Positions 55,430-64,000 of a DNA stretch of 64,000 nucleotides are shown one piece after another (position 1 is the first letter of the stretch; every line of letters starts with the position of its first letter). The stretch is taken from positions 1 to 64,000 of the forward strand of contig NZ_BOOW01000016.1 in the NCBI RefSeq assembly GCF_016863435.1. The letters run 5' to 3'. The stretch is from Sinosporangium siamense. Its GTDB lineage: Bacteria; Actinomycetota; Actinomycetes; Streptosporangiales; Streptosporangiaceae. Position numbers and translations under genes: made by a program. Below the pieces are notes generated by a model, which was not told the origin of the DNA, made no database searches, and was given only the letters and a program-made list of their open reading frames with translations.

Positions 55430-56584
55430 GTGGTCCTGAGGTTTCCAAACATGGCTGAGCCGGACGGCCGTACCCTCGGCGACGAGGAGGTGGCGGCGGC
55501 CGAACGCGTCATCCGCTCCGGCATGCTCAACTCCGTCTGGGGTGTCGAGGCCAAAGCGCTCGAACGCGAGATGGCCGCGACATACGGCTCTCGTCACGCG
55601 ATCTCCTGCAGCTCCGGCACGGCGGCCCTTCATCTGTCGGTCGTAGCCGCCGCGCCCGACCCCGGAGACGAGATCATCACCACACCAATCACCGATTTCG
55701 GGACCGTGGCCCCCATCTTGTCGCAGAACGCGGTCCCTGTCTTCGCCGATGTGGATCCGGTGGACGGCAATCTTGATCCGGACGCCGTCGCCGCCCTCAT
55801 CGGGCCGCGCACCAAGGCCATTCTGGCGGTTCACCTGTTCGGCGCCTCCGCCAGGATCGGCGAGCTCAGAGCCCTCGCCGACACCCATGGGCTGACGCTG
55901 ATCGAGGACTGCGCGCAGGCGTGGCTTACCGAGACGCCCGGCGGCGCCCTGGCCGGCACGGTGGGGCAGGTGGGGACCTTCAGCCTCCAGCAGTGGAAGC
56001 ACATTACCTGCGGCGACGGGGGCCTCGTCATCACCGACGACGACGAGCTGGCCAGGCGCATGAGGTTGTTCGCGGACAAGGGGTGGGACCGCGCGGCGGG
56101 CCGCTCACACGCGGCCTTCGGCCTCAACTACCGCATGACCGAATTGCAGGCCGCCGTGGCGCGGGCCCAGTTCGCCAAGCTCCACGGCGTGGTGGCGGCG
56201 CGGCGGCGCACCGCCGGGCTCCTCACCAAGGCGCTCGCCGGGCTGCCGGGGGTGCTGCTCCCGAATGCCGAAGGGCACGCGTGGTGGCTCTATCCGCTGG
56301 TCCTGCCCGGCGGCGGGGCCCCGGCGCTGGCCGAGCGGCTGCGGGCGGCGGGCGTGCCGGCGCGGGCGGGCTATCTCGCCGAGCCGCTCAACCACGCGCC
56401 CGTATTGCGGCACGGGCCCGTCTACGGGACCTCGCGTTTCCCGCTCACAGAGGAGCCTGCGGCATGCCCCGAGGCGGAGCGGATGGTGGCGGAGACACTG
56501 CTCATCGTCGACTGGAACGAGAACTACACCGACGACCACGTCTCCACGGTGGCCGCCGCCCTGTGGGAGGCCCTCGGCGCGTGA
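55430..56584 (+). CDS. DegT/DnrJ/EryC1 family aminotransferase
   Basis: 384 residues from GTG 55430 (AAGGG upstream; ATG 55451 is an alternative). PLP enzyme of the sugar aminotransferase/dehydratase family: SCSSGTAALHLSVVAAAPDP, ITTPITDFGTVAPILSQN, LIEDCAQAWL, the PLP-lysine in FSLQQWKHITCGDGGLV, and FGLNYRMTELQAAVARAQF. Typical substrates are nucleotide-linked or free keto sugars. Divergent from the regulator; same operator as the epimerase/DHDPS operon. Confidence 0.9.
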   Translation: MVLRFPNMAEPDGRTLGDEEVAAAERVIRSGMLNSVWGVEAKALEREMAATYGSRHAISCSSGTAALHLSVVAAAPDPGDEIITTPITDFGTVAPILSQNAVPVFADVDPVDGNLDPDAVAALIGPRTKAILAVHLFGASARIGELRALADTHGLTLIEDCAQAWLTETPGGALAGTVGQVGTFSLQQWKHITCGDGGLVITDDDELARRMRLFADKGWDRAAGRSHAAFGLNYRMTELQAAVARAQFAKLHGVVAARRRTAGLLTKALAGLPGVLLPNAEGHAWWLYPLVLPGGGAPALAERLRAAGVPARAGYLAEPLNHAPVLRHGPVYGTSRFPLTEEPAACPEAERMVAETLLIVDWNENYTDDHVSTVAAALWEALGA

Positions 56585-56663
56585 TGATCACGAGGTTCCA
56601 GCGGTATCTCGTCATGAGCCTCGCGACGAGCGGGCTCAAGCAGCGCCGGTTATCCTGGCCCGC

Positions 56664-57134
56664 GTGCCCAAAGTGCTGATCACCGGGATGTCCGGCACCG
56701 GCAAGTCGACCACGCTTCAGCGGCTCGGCGCACGCGGCCACCGCACGGTGGACACCGACTACGACGGGTGGAGCCACTGGGTGACCCTCCCGGACGGCAC
56801 CTCGGACTGGGTGTGGCGGGAGGACGCCATCGCCGAGCTGCTGGCCGGGCACACCCAGGGCACACTCTTCGTGGCCGGCTGCAAATCGAACCAGTGGAAG
56901 TTCTATCCCCGGTTCGATCACGTGGTGCTGCTGAGCGCGCCCGTCGAGGTGATGCGCGCCCGCATCTCCTCCCGCACCGGCAACGACTTCGGCAAGTCGA
57001 CGTCGGAGTGGGAGCAGATCGTGCGCGATCACGCGGAGATCGAACCTCTGCTGCGCGAATCGGCCACCGTCGAGATCGACACCTCCATGCCACTGGACGA
57101 GGTGGTACACACCCTCGAAGCACTGGGAGCGTGA
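56664..57134 (+). CDS. small P-loop nucleoside/shikimate-kinase-like protein
   Basis: 156 residues from GTG 56664. P-loop VLITGMSGTGKSTTLQRLGA, DTDYDGWSHWV and a C-terminal region typical of AAA_33/adenylate-kinase-like small kinases (VMRARISSRTGNDFGKSTSE as lid). It probably phosphorylates a small molecule; target not identifiable. 80 bp after the aminotransferase gene. Confidence 0.82.
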   Translation: MPKVLITGMSGTGKSTTLQRLGARGHRTVDTDYDGWSHWVTLPDGTSDWVWREDAIAELLAGHTQGTLFVAGCKSNQWKFYPRFDHVVLLSAPVEVMRARISSRTGNDFGKSTSEWEQIVRDHAEIEPLLRESATVEIDTSMPLDEVVHTLEALGA

Positions 57135-57850
57135 ACATTTTCCGGGCACTTCCGTGTTGATCATTTAACCCGGGACCGCATTCACGCTGACCTGCTATGA
57201 AACGATCCAGATCGCCCAAGAGCGGCCTCCTCGGCAAAACCGCCCCCCGCGCCTACTGGCTCAACGCCGGCTTCGCCAAGGGCAGCCCCTCCGCGTGCAA
57301 CACGTGGAAGGCACCTAAGTCCAAGGTCGCCTGCCACGCCACCGCCGCCATGGCCCGGCCGGAGCCTCGATGAGGTCGCGTCGCACCTCGACCGCGAGTG
57401 GCTCGTTACGAACGGAGTCCTTCCCGCCCACCTGGTCACGCGCAACCGGCGCGTCGCTGATCACAACCGCCTTCGGCTATTGCCAGTGACGCAAAACGCG
57501 TCACCGGATGCTTCCCGGAAAGAGCCAAGTAGTCACCCCTCCTCACCTCCGGACCAAAATCGAGGAGAAGGTGCTTGACGAGCAGTGTGCATGTCTCGTC
57601 GATCGGCGGGACGACGACCTCCGGCAGGTGTCTCTGCTGAATCGCACCAAGTCACCTCGACCTGAACAAGCTGTGCATCCAACTCCGGAAACACAATCAG
57701 ACGCCACTGCGCCACGTGCAGCAGGAGGTTCGGTGGGATGCGAACGCGGGTTTCTATGTGTGTGCCGCGTGTGAGACGCATCTTTCTGAAGGGAGGCGTC
57801 GGCGCGGGTGAAGGAGGAAGCTGGGTGTTGAGCAGGGTGGCGGACGGGAG
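57135..57850. other. gene-poor stretch with no recognised gene
   Basis: A 58-codon frame from ATG 57197 (MKRSRSPKSGLLGKTAPRAY...) is not identifiable and lacks a ribosome site. A perfect 7-bp hairpin GTGACGC-AAAAC-GCGTCAC is at 57487-57505. GC drops towards 57850, the left edge of a lower-GC island. Confidence 0.5.
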
Positions 57851-58150
57851 CTACTGGTCGATGGGTGCCCGCTGGGTGGGTGGCCTATTCAACATGCGGC
57901 CGGACAGTTGCAGGACACTTAGCTCCTCCATGAGGATGCGGAGGTAACGCTGTGCGAGCTTCTTATGCCGCCTTCGCCGTAGAGGGTTTTTCGAGCGAAT
58001 CACTCTGTCGCTTAGCACAGAGAAGTCCCTTTCTGTGTGCCAAGGTAGAACTCCGTGAGGAATATATGGTTCTAGTTTCCGAATGAGACTGTCGATAAAA
58101 TAGTCATCTTCACGGGTAAGGCGGTTTAGTCGCCTGATCCGAATTTTCGC
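57851..58150 (-). pseudogene. low-GC gene fragment, 5'-truncated or frameshifted, unknown family
   Basis: 100 codons to TAG at 57851 with clear coding character but no ATG/GTG/TTG start upstream: LTREDDYFIDSLIRKLEPYI, VLPWHTERDFSVLSDRVIRS, RRRRHKKLAQRYLRILMEEL, SVLQLSGRMLNRPP. Codons such as CTA, AGA, TTT and TAT are frequent, unlike the rest of the window. A neighbouring frame (GTG at about 58164, VIAFKLRKFGSGD then stop) may be its displaced 5' end. No family recognised. Confidence 0.55.
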
Positions 58151-58231
58151 AACTTGAAGGCAATCACTTCCGCATTGAGGCTCAGTCCGTGGGGGTGGAG
58201 CGTCTCTGTTTTCCGTTTGCTGGCGCAGGGC

Positions 58232-58432
58232 TCACCAGGCGACGATGGAAGAGATCGCGGCAGCGCCTGCGGAGATGAGGGCGCTGATGCCTGCTGCATC
58301 AAGGCCAAAGATTACATCCGCGCCGCCGAAGCTAGCGGCGATGTTCACGAACAGGACTCCAGCGGATACGAGAAACATCAGGGCTGCGAACAGCAGAAGT
58401 GTTGTTGCCCATGACAAGCGGTTCTCGCGCAT
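58232..58432 (-). CDS. small two-TM hypothetical protein
   Basis: 66 residues from ATG 58432 (GAGGA upstream; ATG 58462 adds ten residues). Two hydrophobic helices (ATTLLLFAALMFLVSAGVLFV and DAAGISALISAGAAAISSI) with short loops. Lies 5' of the low-GC fragment on the same strand. Confidence 0.6.
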   Translation of the reverse strand: MRENRLSWATTLLLFAALMFLVSAGVLFVNIAASFGGADVIFGLDAAGISALISAGAAAISSIVAW

Positions 58433-58462
58433 GAGGCGTCCTCGTTGGAAGGCGGGCCACAT

Positions 58463-58861
58463 ACCTATCAGGATAGACGTCTGGGGGTTTCAGTAAATGG
58501 AACTGTGCGGCATTTTTCCCGGTAAAGGCGGTGGCCGTGCCATCCGAGCGTGATTCAGACCAGGCACAGGAACCCAAAGCTAAGACGAGCCGCAGCCGGC
58601 ATCGATTCCGAGGTGTCACTCGAGTAGCTCCCGCCCCCCAATTCTGTGGCGGGTTGAGGGGTGCGCCTGCTCCGCACGTCCCATCCACGTGCGTCGAACC
58701 CGTGCGGCCTGGCCTGCGCGCCTCCCGTGGATCTCACACGCCTCGTCTTATGAGAAATCGGGTGTGGGGTTGTTCAAGCCATGCCTGATCGATCTCCCGC
58801 CCCACCATGCGGCCGACGAGAACGAGGCCGGGCGGGGTGGCATCCTATGAAGTCACCGCTC
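58463..58861. other. 399-bp spacer with no supported gene
   Basis: Several short open frames on both strands lack family resemblance or ribosome sites. It borders the lower-GC island on the left and the 3' end of a DHDPS-like gene on the right. Confidence 0.5.
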
Positions 58862-59758
58862 CTATGGGAGGAGCCCGATAAGGGAATCCCGCTCCTCCTC
58901 CGGCAATGACGGCCTGTACGGATCGAAGGCGTGCGATCCGGGGACGCGACCCTCTGCGTGGGCCAGCCACAGCATGCGTTGCACATAGCCCTCCATGGGC
59001 TCGGTGAACGTCGCCGCCGCCAGGCGGTCCAAGCGTGCCGACGCTCGCGCGAAGGCCCGCAGGTCCGGCCCGGCGAATGTCCTCATGACCTCTGCCGTGT
59101 CCGCGACGCAGGCCGCCGCGATGCCGACCAGGGCGGCCTCGGCTCCCCAGAGCAGCGAGGGGCCGAACATTCGGTCCTCGCCGGTGATGGCCAGGCGGCC
59201 GGCCGCTCTGGTGTCGGCGATCGCCTCTTGGCACGCCATGGCGTCGGAGAGCAGGGCCGCCTTGAGGCCGGCCACTCCGGGGTGGGCGAGGAGTTTCCGC
59301 CGCACGTCGGGGGGACACGGCCGGGTGTACAGGTCGAACGCGATCACGGGCAGGCCCGCGGCTCGCCATACCGTGTCGTGTTCGGCGAGGCGGTCGCCCT
59401 CGGAGGGAAAGACCATCACCGCGCCGGCCCCGAGTTCCGCCGCCACCACGGCCTGCGCGGCGACGCTCTCCGGCTGTGCCGTACGGCGGGAGCCTCCGAC
59501 ACCGACGATCACAGGGACGCCGATGGCCACGGCTCGTTCGATCACTCCCGCGCGGACTTCGGGTGAGAGGTAGGGCCCCCGGCCGGTGTGGGCGAGTACG
59601 GCGAGGCCGTCGGCACCGTCCGCGACGAGGCTGCGGAAGTATGCCTCAGTGAGGTCGAGATCCACCTCGCCCGCTGCCGTCATGGGGGTCGCGGCGGCCG
59701 CGATCAGGGTGCCGCGCAGCCGGTCTGCCAGGAGCTGTGCCGAGGAATCCACCCTCAA
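58862..59758 (-). CDS. dihydrodipicolinate synthase family protein
   Basis: 298 residues from TTG 59758 (GTG 59752 is an alternative). DHDPS/NAL TIM barrel: LIAAAATPMTAAGEVDLDLT, GADGLAVLAHTGRGPYLSPE, tyrosine in PVIAFDLYTRPCP and Schiff-base lysine in GVAGLKAALLSDAM. The GTTGE-type loop is AHTGRG, so the substrate is not aspartate semialdehyde; a sugar-acid or sialic-acid-like lyase/dehydratase is likelier. Distinct from the paralogue at 52795 and without an adjacent operator. Confidence 0.85.
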   Translation of the reverse strand: MRVDSSAQLLADRLRGTLIAAAATPMTAAGEVDLDLTEAYFRSLVADGADGLAVLAHTGRGPYLSPEVRAGVIERAVAIGVPVIVGVGGSRRTAQPESVAAQAVVAAELGAGAVMVFPSEGDRLAEHDTVWRAAGLPVIAFDLYTRPCPPDVRRKLLAHPGVAGLKAALLSDAMACQEAIADTRAAGRLAITGEDRMFGPSLLWGAEAALVGIAAACVADTAEVMRTFAGPDLRAFARASARLDRLAAATFTEPMEGYVQRMLWLAHAEGRVPGSHAFDPYRPSLPEEERDSLIGLLP

Positions 59759-59879
59759 ACCCTATTTCAGGAAAACCGGAAATGGGCCTCGTGCCAACCA
59801 GGCGGCGTGATCGAGAGCACCGCGCCACCGCCCTAAACGCCTGCGCCAACTGCAAGGGGCTTGAACGGGCGCCGCGGGG

Positions 59880-60833
59880 TCAGTCAACCGTGATGACGAG
59901 CTTGCCCGGCGCGTTGCCCGCCGCCAGGTCGCCCACCGCAGTCGAGGCCTCCGCCAGAGAGTATGTGCGCCCAACGGCCGGCCGTACGCTCCCGGCCTCG
60001 ATGAGGTCGCGCAGGGTGTCCAGGTCGGCGGTGCGGGTGAGCGCGATCGGCGCATCCAGGCGCTGGCGCGTGAACGGGGTGATCAGCCGGGCGGCCAGCA
60101 TCCGGCCGATCACGCCGAACCACCGGCCGCCGCCCTCGCCGCCGACGAGGACAAGCCGGCCGCGCTCGGTGAGCAGCCCGCGCAGCAGGGCCAGCGGCCG
60201 GTTGCCCGCGATGTCGATGATCTGATCGTATGTCCCGGTGAGCGGCTCGCACGTGTAGTCGATGACGGCCTCGGCGCCCAGCGACCGCACGAGGTCGGCC
60301 TTGGCTGTGCTGCACACGGCGGTGACGTGGGCGCCGCCGGCGACCGCGAGTTGCGTCGCGAAGCTGCCCACTCCGCCGCCGGCGCCGATGACCAGCACAC
60401 GTTCACCGGCGGCGACCTGTCCGACGGCCCGCAACGCGGTCACCCCTGACACGGGTACGGCAGCCGCTTCGGTGAAGCTCAGGTTGGCGGGCTTGCGGGC
60501 GAGCTTGCCCGGGCGGGCGAGCGCGAACTGTGCGTACGTGCCGGTCCCCGCGCCGTACACCTCGTCGCCGGGGCGAAACGCGGTCACGTTGGCACCGACG
60601 GACTCGACGACGCCGGCCACGTCCATGCCCGGCACGCGGTTGCGGGGTCTGCGCAGGCCGAAGCCCAGGCGGCCGATGAGCGGCAGCCCGGTCATGAGAT
60701 GCCACACGCCGTAGTCGACGCCGGCCGCGTGCACCCGGATCAGGACATCGTCGGCGCCGGGCGCCGGGATCGGGACCTCACCGAGGCTCAGCGTGCGCGG
60801 CGGGCCGTACTCGTCCTGGACGATCGCTTTCAT
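59880..60833 (-). CDS. NAD(P)-dependent alcohol dehydrogenase / quinone oxidoreductase (zinc-free MDR)
   Basis: 317 residues from ATG 60833, overlapping the XRE gene as ATGA. Medium-chain reductase pattern: [40 protein letters not shown], the nucleotide-binding [19 protein letters not shown] and [10 protein letters not shown]. No zinc ligands, so quinone reductase/crotonyl-type rather than zinc ADH. Last gene of a three-gene operon. Confidence 0.9.
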   Translation of the reverse strand: MKAIVQDEYGPPRTLSLGEVPIPAPGADDVLIRVHAAGVDYGVWHLMTGLPLIGRLGFGLRRPRNRVPGMDVAGVVESVGANVTAFRPGDEVYGAGTGTYAQFALARPGKLARKPANLSFTEAAAVPVSGVTALRAVGQVAAGERVLVIGAGGGVGSFATQLAVAGGAHVTAVCSTAKADLVRSLGAEAVIDYTCEPLTGTYDQIIDIAGNRPLALLRGLLTERGRLVLVGGEGGGRWFGVIGRMLAARLITPFTRQRLDAPIALTRTADLDTLRDLIEAGSVRPAVGRTYSLAEASTAVGDLAAGNAPGKLVITVD

Positions 60834-61060
60834 AAGGGGTCTCCTTCAATGTCGAGGTGCCGGAAGACGTCTTCGAGTCCGGCCCGGAACATCCGGGTGA
60901 TGCGGAACGCCGTCTCCAGCGAGGGGGAGTAGCGACCCTGTTCGGTCGCGATGATGGTCTGGCGGGTGACGCCGACCCGGTCGGCCAGCTCGGTCTGGGG
61001 CATCTCGTCGTGCGCGAACCGCAGGGCCCGGATCGCGTTGGTGACCTGCGTCGGCCTCAC
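60830..61060 (-). CDS. XRE-family helix-turn-helix regulator
   Basis: 76 residues from GTG 61060 (GTGA overlap with the upstream gene; GTG 61063 also possible). The entire protein is one HTH domain: [20 protein letters not shown] then [17 protein letters not shown], like YozG-type small repressors that pair with membrane proteins. Probably autoregulates the operon, possibly at the repeats near 61500-61535 (inference). Confidence 0.9.
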   Translation of the reverse strand: MRPTQVTNAIRALRFAHDEMPQTELADRVGVTRQTIIATEQGRYSPSLETAFRITRMFRAGLEDVFRHLDIEGDPL

Positions 61061-61488
61061 CACGTCTGGAAGCCGCCCTTGCGGTAGGCCGCGATCTTGG
61101 CAAACGAGCTGAGCAACGAGGACAGCACGAACGCCAGGTAGACGGCGTTGGCGATCCAGAAGTGGCGCAGCTCGGCGATGGCCATGACCAGTGCGGCTAT
61201 CATGCCGATGACGACGATCGACTGCCCGATGCGCTCACTAACCTGGTCGATCTCACGGTCGCGCTCGTCAGCGCGCTCGGCGCAGTGGCCGCCCGCGACA
61301 GCCATCACGATGTTCGCCACGATCGCGGCGACGATGGCGCCGCCGATGGTCCACAGCAGAGTTCCCGCGTATGCGACGTCGGCGAGCGGGCCGTCGCCGA
61401 TCCGGCTCAGGACGGTCGCCACGTAGATCGTGTACGCGCCGACGGACACCACGATCATCACCCAGGCGCGCTTCTCCGCGAAACTCAT
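61057..61488 (-). CDS. four-TM membrane protein paired with XRE regulator
   Basis: 143 residues from ATG 61488, six bases after GGAGAG. Four hydrophobic helices ([60 protein letters not shown] and [19 protein letters not shown]) with a charged loop between the second and third. Such proteins commonly precede a small XRE gene; function unknown. First gene of the operon. Confidence 0.8.
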   Translation of the reverse strand: MSFAEKRAWVMIVVSVGAYTIYVATVLSRIGDGPLADVAYAGTLLWTIGGAIVAAIVANIVMAVAGGHCAERADERDREIDQVSERIGQSIVVIGMIAALVMAIAELRHFWIANAVYLAFVLSSLLSSFAKIAAYRKGGFQTW

Positions 61489-61525
61489 GCCACTCTCCAT
61501 GTAAAGCAAAGCTGACATCCCCACT

Positions 61526-61554
61526 AATGTAAAGAACCCCAAACGTCATGTCAA
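61526..61554 (-). promoter_or_regulatory. sigma70-type promoter of the membrane protein/XRE operon
   Basis: Minus strand: -35 TTGACA (61549-61554), 17-bp spacer, -10 TACATT (61526-61531). The sequence ATGTAAAG occurs on the plus strand both at 61499-61506 and over the -10 (61528-61535, one base variant), a plausible repressor binding pair. Confidence 0.8.
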
Positions 61555-61633
61555 AGTTTATTTACACGGGTGATCCGCGACGCCACGGCGCGACCGGCGC
61601 GGTGTTGCCCCAAACGTCCACAGTCGACGCGGT

Positions 61634-62293
61634 TCAGGGGCGACGGTCGACGAAGCCCGTACGGTACGCCCAGACGACGGCCTGGGTGCGGTCGCGGACG
61701 CCCAGTTTGCCCAGGACGTTTTTGATGTGGGTCTTCACCGTCTCCAAGGACACATGCATGGAGCGTGCGATCTCGGTGTTGGACATACCCCCCGCGAGGG
61801 CGCGCAGGACGTCGGCTTCGCGTTCGGTTAGGCGGGCGGCGAGGGCGGCGGTGGGGTCGCCGCCGGTGTGGCGGGCGGCGTGGGCGGTGAGGAGGCGGCG
61901 GGTGACGGAGGGGGCGAGGAGGGCGTCGCCGGAGGCGACGGTGCGGATGCCCGCGACGACCTGTTCTGGGGTGGCACGTTTGAGGAGGAAGCCGTCGGCG
62001 CCGGCGGCGATGGAGTCGTCGACGACCTCGTCGAGGTCGAAGGTGGTGAGCACGAGCACCCGCGGCCGGGGCTGCGGCCAGGAGGTGATCTCGCGGGTGG
62101 CGTTGATCCCGTTGTAGCCGGGCATGCGGATGTCCATGACGACGACGTCGGGTCTGGTGGCCCGCACCCCCTCGATCGCCTCGCGGCCGTTGCGGGCCTC
62201 GCCGACGACGCTGATGTCGGGTTCGGCCTGGAGGAGGGCGCGCAAACCACCTCTGATCAGGGTGTCGTCGTCGGCGAGAAATACGGTGATCAC
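61634..62293 (-). CDS. NarL/LuxR-family response regulator
   Basis: 219 residues from GTG 62293, overlapping the kinase stop as GTGA. Receiver: VFLADDDTLIRGGLRALLQ, phospho-acceptor Asp in VVVMDIRMPGYNG, Thr in LTTFD, Lys in FLLKRATPEQ. LuxR-type HTH: LTEREADVLRALAGGMSNTE plus ETVKTHIKNVLGKLGVRDR. Partner of the upstream kinase. Confidence 0.94.
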   Translation of the reverse strand: MITVFLADDDTLIRGGLRALLQAEPDISVVGEARNGREAIEGVRATRPDVVVMDIRMPGYNGINATREITSWPQPRPRVLVLTTFDLDEVVDDSIAAGADGFLLKRATPEQVVAGIRTVASGDALLAPSVTRRLLTAHAARHTGGDPTAALAARLTEREADVLRALAGGMSNTEIARSMHVSLETVKTHIKNVLGKLGVRDRTQAVVWAYRTGFVDRRP

Positions 62294-63441
62294 GTCCGTG
62301 CCGCCGCTCTGACCGGCAGGGTCGCGCGTACGGCGAAGCCCTCCCGCACCGGCCCCGCGAAGAACTCGCCGCCTTCGAGATGGGCGCGCTCCCGCATGTT
62401 GACGAGCCCGCGGCCGGGGCGGGGCTCGGGGAAACCGTGCCCTTCGTTGAGGACCTCGATCCGGACCGCGGCGCCCTCCTGCGCCACGCCGACACGTATG
62501 CGGCCGGTCTCGGTGTGGCGGAGCGCGTTGGTGACGGCCTCCTGGACGATGCGGTAGGCCGCCCGCGCCCCGCCTGCCTCCAGATCGACCTGCCCGATGT
62601 GCAGGTCGAGTTCACGTCCCGCCGCCTGCACACGGCCGGCCAGGTCAAAGAGGGAGAGATCGGTCAAGTCGGCGGACGGCGTGCGATCGGCGGGGTGGAG
62701 GACACGGACGAGGCGGTCGAGTTCGTCGAGGGCCTCCCTGCCGACGGTCTCGATATGCGTCAGTGCCTCGTGGCTGAAGGACGGGTTGTCGGCGAAGACG
62801 CGCCGGCCGACACCAGCCTGCATGACCATCACATTGACGGCGTGGCCCAGCGCGTCGTGCAGCTCCCGGGCGAGGTTGGCGCGCTCTTCGATGAGCACAC
62901 GTTCGGCGTGCGCCTCCCGCTCGCGTGCCTCGGAAAGGAGGCGGGCCTCGACGGCGGCGGCACGGACGCGGCGGCTGCGGGCGGCGTCGCCGCCGACGGT
63001 GGCGATGAGGAAGCACATGGTGATGCCCGACAGTTCCAGCATGCCCGCGGGTTCGCGGTCCAGGGCGATGTAGAAACCGACGGCCAGCACGGTGGCGGCG
63101 ACCCCGATGCCGCGCCGCCACCAGACGCCGGTCAGGGAAAAGCAGGTGAACAGCGCGATCCAGGCGGGCCACTGCACCACCGTGGCGGCATAACCGGCCG
63201 CCGCGTTGGCGGCCAGGATCAGCGACGCGGCGACGGTGACGAGTTCGGGGGCGGTCCGCCGCCAGATGAGGCACAACGCCGACGCCAGGGCGAGGCCGGG
63301 CCCGGCGGCGTCGAGGCCGCGGTAGGGCGGACTGGCCGGTGCCGCGAGGCTCACGGCGACCGCCATCACGACCAGCCCGCCCACGAGCCACATGTCGGCA
63401 CGGGTCGGTCGTGCGGTGCCTTTCGGCCGGGGGATGCGCAT
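62290..63441 (-). CDS. NarL-type sensor histidine kinase
   Basis: 383 residues from ATG 63441; upstream in-frame GTG/ATG codons lack ribosome sites. Four or five N-terminal helices (ADMWLVGGLVVMAVAVSLAA...), the HisKA_3 helix NLARELHDALGHAVNVMVMQ (phospho-His in RELHD), and an ATPase domain with AAYRIVQEAVTNALRHTETG and RPGRGLVNMRERAHLEGGEF. Translationally coupled to the response regulator. Confidence 0.93.
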   Translation of the reverse strand: MRIPRPKGTARPTRADMWLVGGLVVMAVAVSLAAPASPPYRGLDAAGPGLALASALCLIWRRTAPELVTVAASLILAANAAAGYAATVVQWPAWIALFTCFSLTGVWWRRGIGVAATVLAVGFYIALDREPAGMLELSGITMCFLIATVGGDAARSRRVRAAAVEARLLSEAREREAHAERVLIEERANLARELHDALGHAVNVMVMQAGVGRRVFADNPSFSHEALTHIETVGREALDELDRLVRVLHPADRTPSADLTDLSLFDLAGRVQAAGRELDLHIGQVDLEAGGARAAYRIVQEAVTNALRHTETGRIRVGVAQEGAAVRIEVLNEGHGFPEPRPGRGLVNMRERAHLEGGEFFAGPVREGFAVRATLPVRAAART

Positions 63442-63588
63442 GCCCCATCGTGCACCTGCCGCCCATGTGCAGGTCAACTCACCTCCCTCAAATGAGGGAG
63501 ACGCCTTCACTCACCTGAGTGGCGACCGCCGAGGCACCCCGGCCGTACGTTGTGGCGGTCCCGCGAGCGAGTGGAAAGGACGTGCCCC

Positions 63589-64000
63589 ATGGTTGTGGTC
63601 GGAGGCCGAAGCAGAGGACGAGTCGTCGGCTGGTGGTGGATCGCTTTGAGCGCCGTCGCCATCGCGGTGCTGGCCGTCGTGCCATACCTGTCCGGCCCGC
63701 TGCACACCCTCGGCGACGACGGGCTGGCGGCCAACTATGCGTATCGGCCGCAGTGGGTCAAGGTCGCCTTCTACGTGCACGTCGTCAGCGGTGGGCTGGC
63801 GCTGCTGCTGTCGCCGGTGCAGTTCGCGGCCCGCCTGCGTGCCCGGGTGCCTCGCGTGCACCGTGTCTGCGGGCGTGTCACCTTTGTCTCCTTGGTGGCG
63901 GCGGGTGGCGCGGGCCTGGTGCTGGCCCCGTTCAGCCTGGCGGGCATGACGGGCACCCTCGGTTTCGGGGCCCTCGGGATCTTGACGTTGGTCTTCGCCG
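63589..64000 (+). CDS. DUF2306-like membrane protein, partial (runs off right edge)
   Basis: From ATG 63589, with AAAGGA eight bases upstream, 137 codons remain open to the window end. Translation: MVVVGGRSRGRVVGWWWIAL, a first helix ALSAVAIAVLAVVPYLSG, KVAFYVHVVSGGLALLLSPV (histidine-bearing second helix), VHRVCGRVTFVSLVAAGG and further hydrophobic stretches. The VHxxxG...HRxxGR pattern resembles DUF2306 predicted membrane proteins. The 3' end is outside the window. Divergent from the kinase gene. Confidence 0.75.
   Translation, partial: MVVVGGRSRGRVVGWWWIALSAVAIAVLAVVPYLSGPLHTLGDDGLAANYAYRPQWVKVAFYVHVVSGGLALLLSPVQFAARLRARVPRVHRVCGRVTFVSLVAAGGAGLVLAPFSLAGMTGTLGFGALGILTLVFA

Noticed and set aside
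53370-55439. 689-codon plus-strand frame across the DHDPS end and the regulator
   Set aside because: Antisense shadow with Arg/Pro-rich product; the regulator on the minus strand has a recognisable winged helix.
57197-57373. 58-codon basic peptide gene
   Set aside because: No ribosome site and no recognisable family; kept only as part of the spacer description.

Overview
The window is a high-GC actinomycete chromosome segment. GTG and TTG starts are common, genes are packed with many 1 to 8 bp start/stop overlaps, and no tRNA, rRNA, CRISPR array or intact insertion sequence was recognised. Protein content (Spo0M, actinobacterial UvrB, LprG/P55-type pair, LuxR-type two-component pairs, Uma2, secreted S8 protease) fits a mycelial actinomycete, possibly of the Streptosporangiales; that placement is inference.

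Layout. 1-6.6 kb: inositol-phosphatase-like enzyme, a coupled cupin/membrane-protein pair, a secreted PIG-L deacetylase, an aldo/keto reductase and Spo0M. 6.6-10.4 kb: repeat-bearing spacer, an unrecognised membrane protein, and a methyltransferase strikingly like eukaryotic TGS1. 10.4-16.5 kb: uvrB, then a decayed stretch with a frameshifted Uma2 gene, a coiled-coil membrane protein, a DUF4126 protein and a hexapeptide acyltransferase. 16.7-28.8 kb is a housekeeping block on the plus strand: pyrG, a NUDIX hydrolase, xerD, a ParA-type ATPase, scpA, scpB, a pseudouridine synthase with a very long RGG/FDRDR tail, aroH-type chorismate mutase, tyrA, cmk and der, ending in a strong terminator. It joins chromosome segregation with aromatic amino acid and nucleotide metabolism.

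29-42 kb: a histidine kinase/response regulator pair with a triplicated gene junction, divergent from a secreted PAF-acetylhydrolase-like lipase; an MFS exporter with an LprG-like lipoprotein and a MarR regulator; an M24 aminopeptidase; a CBS-pair protein; and a 1,114-residue subtilisin. 42.4-43.2 kb holds a deletion scar joining two 5'-truncated divergent genes. 43.2-48.2 kb is a five-gene nickel/peptide-type ABC uptake operon preceded by a Nur-box-like sequence.

48.3-57.1 kb: envelope and oxidoreductase genes, gene debris, then an unusual metabolic locus. An epimerase/DHDPS-like operon and a DegT-type aminotransferase divergent from a sensor-domain regulator share the same TTACGGTC-N2-GACCGTAA palindrome, so they are probably one regulon. 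57.1-58.9 kb is a gene-poor, lower-GC island with a truncated gene. 58.9-64 kb: a second DHDPS-like enzyme, a three-gene membrane protein/XRE regulator/oxidoreductase operon with a clear promoter, a second two-component pair, and a DUF2306-like gene running off the right edge.
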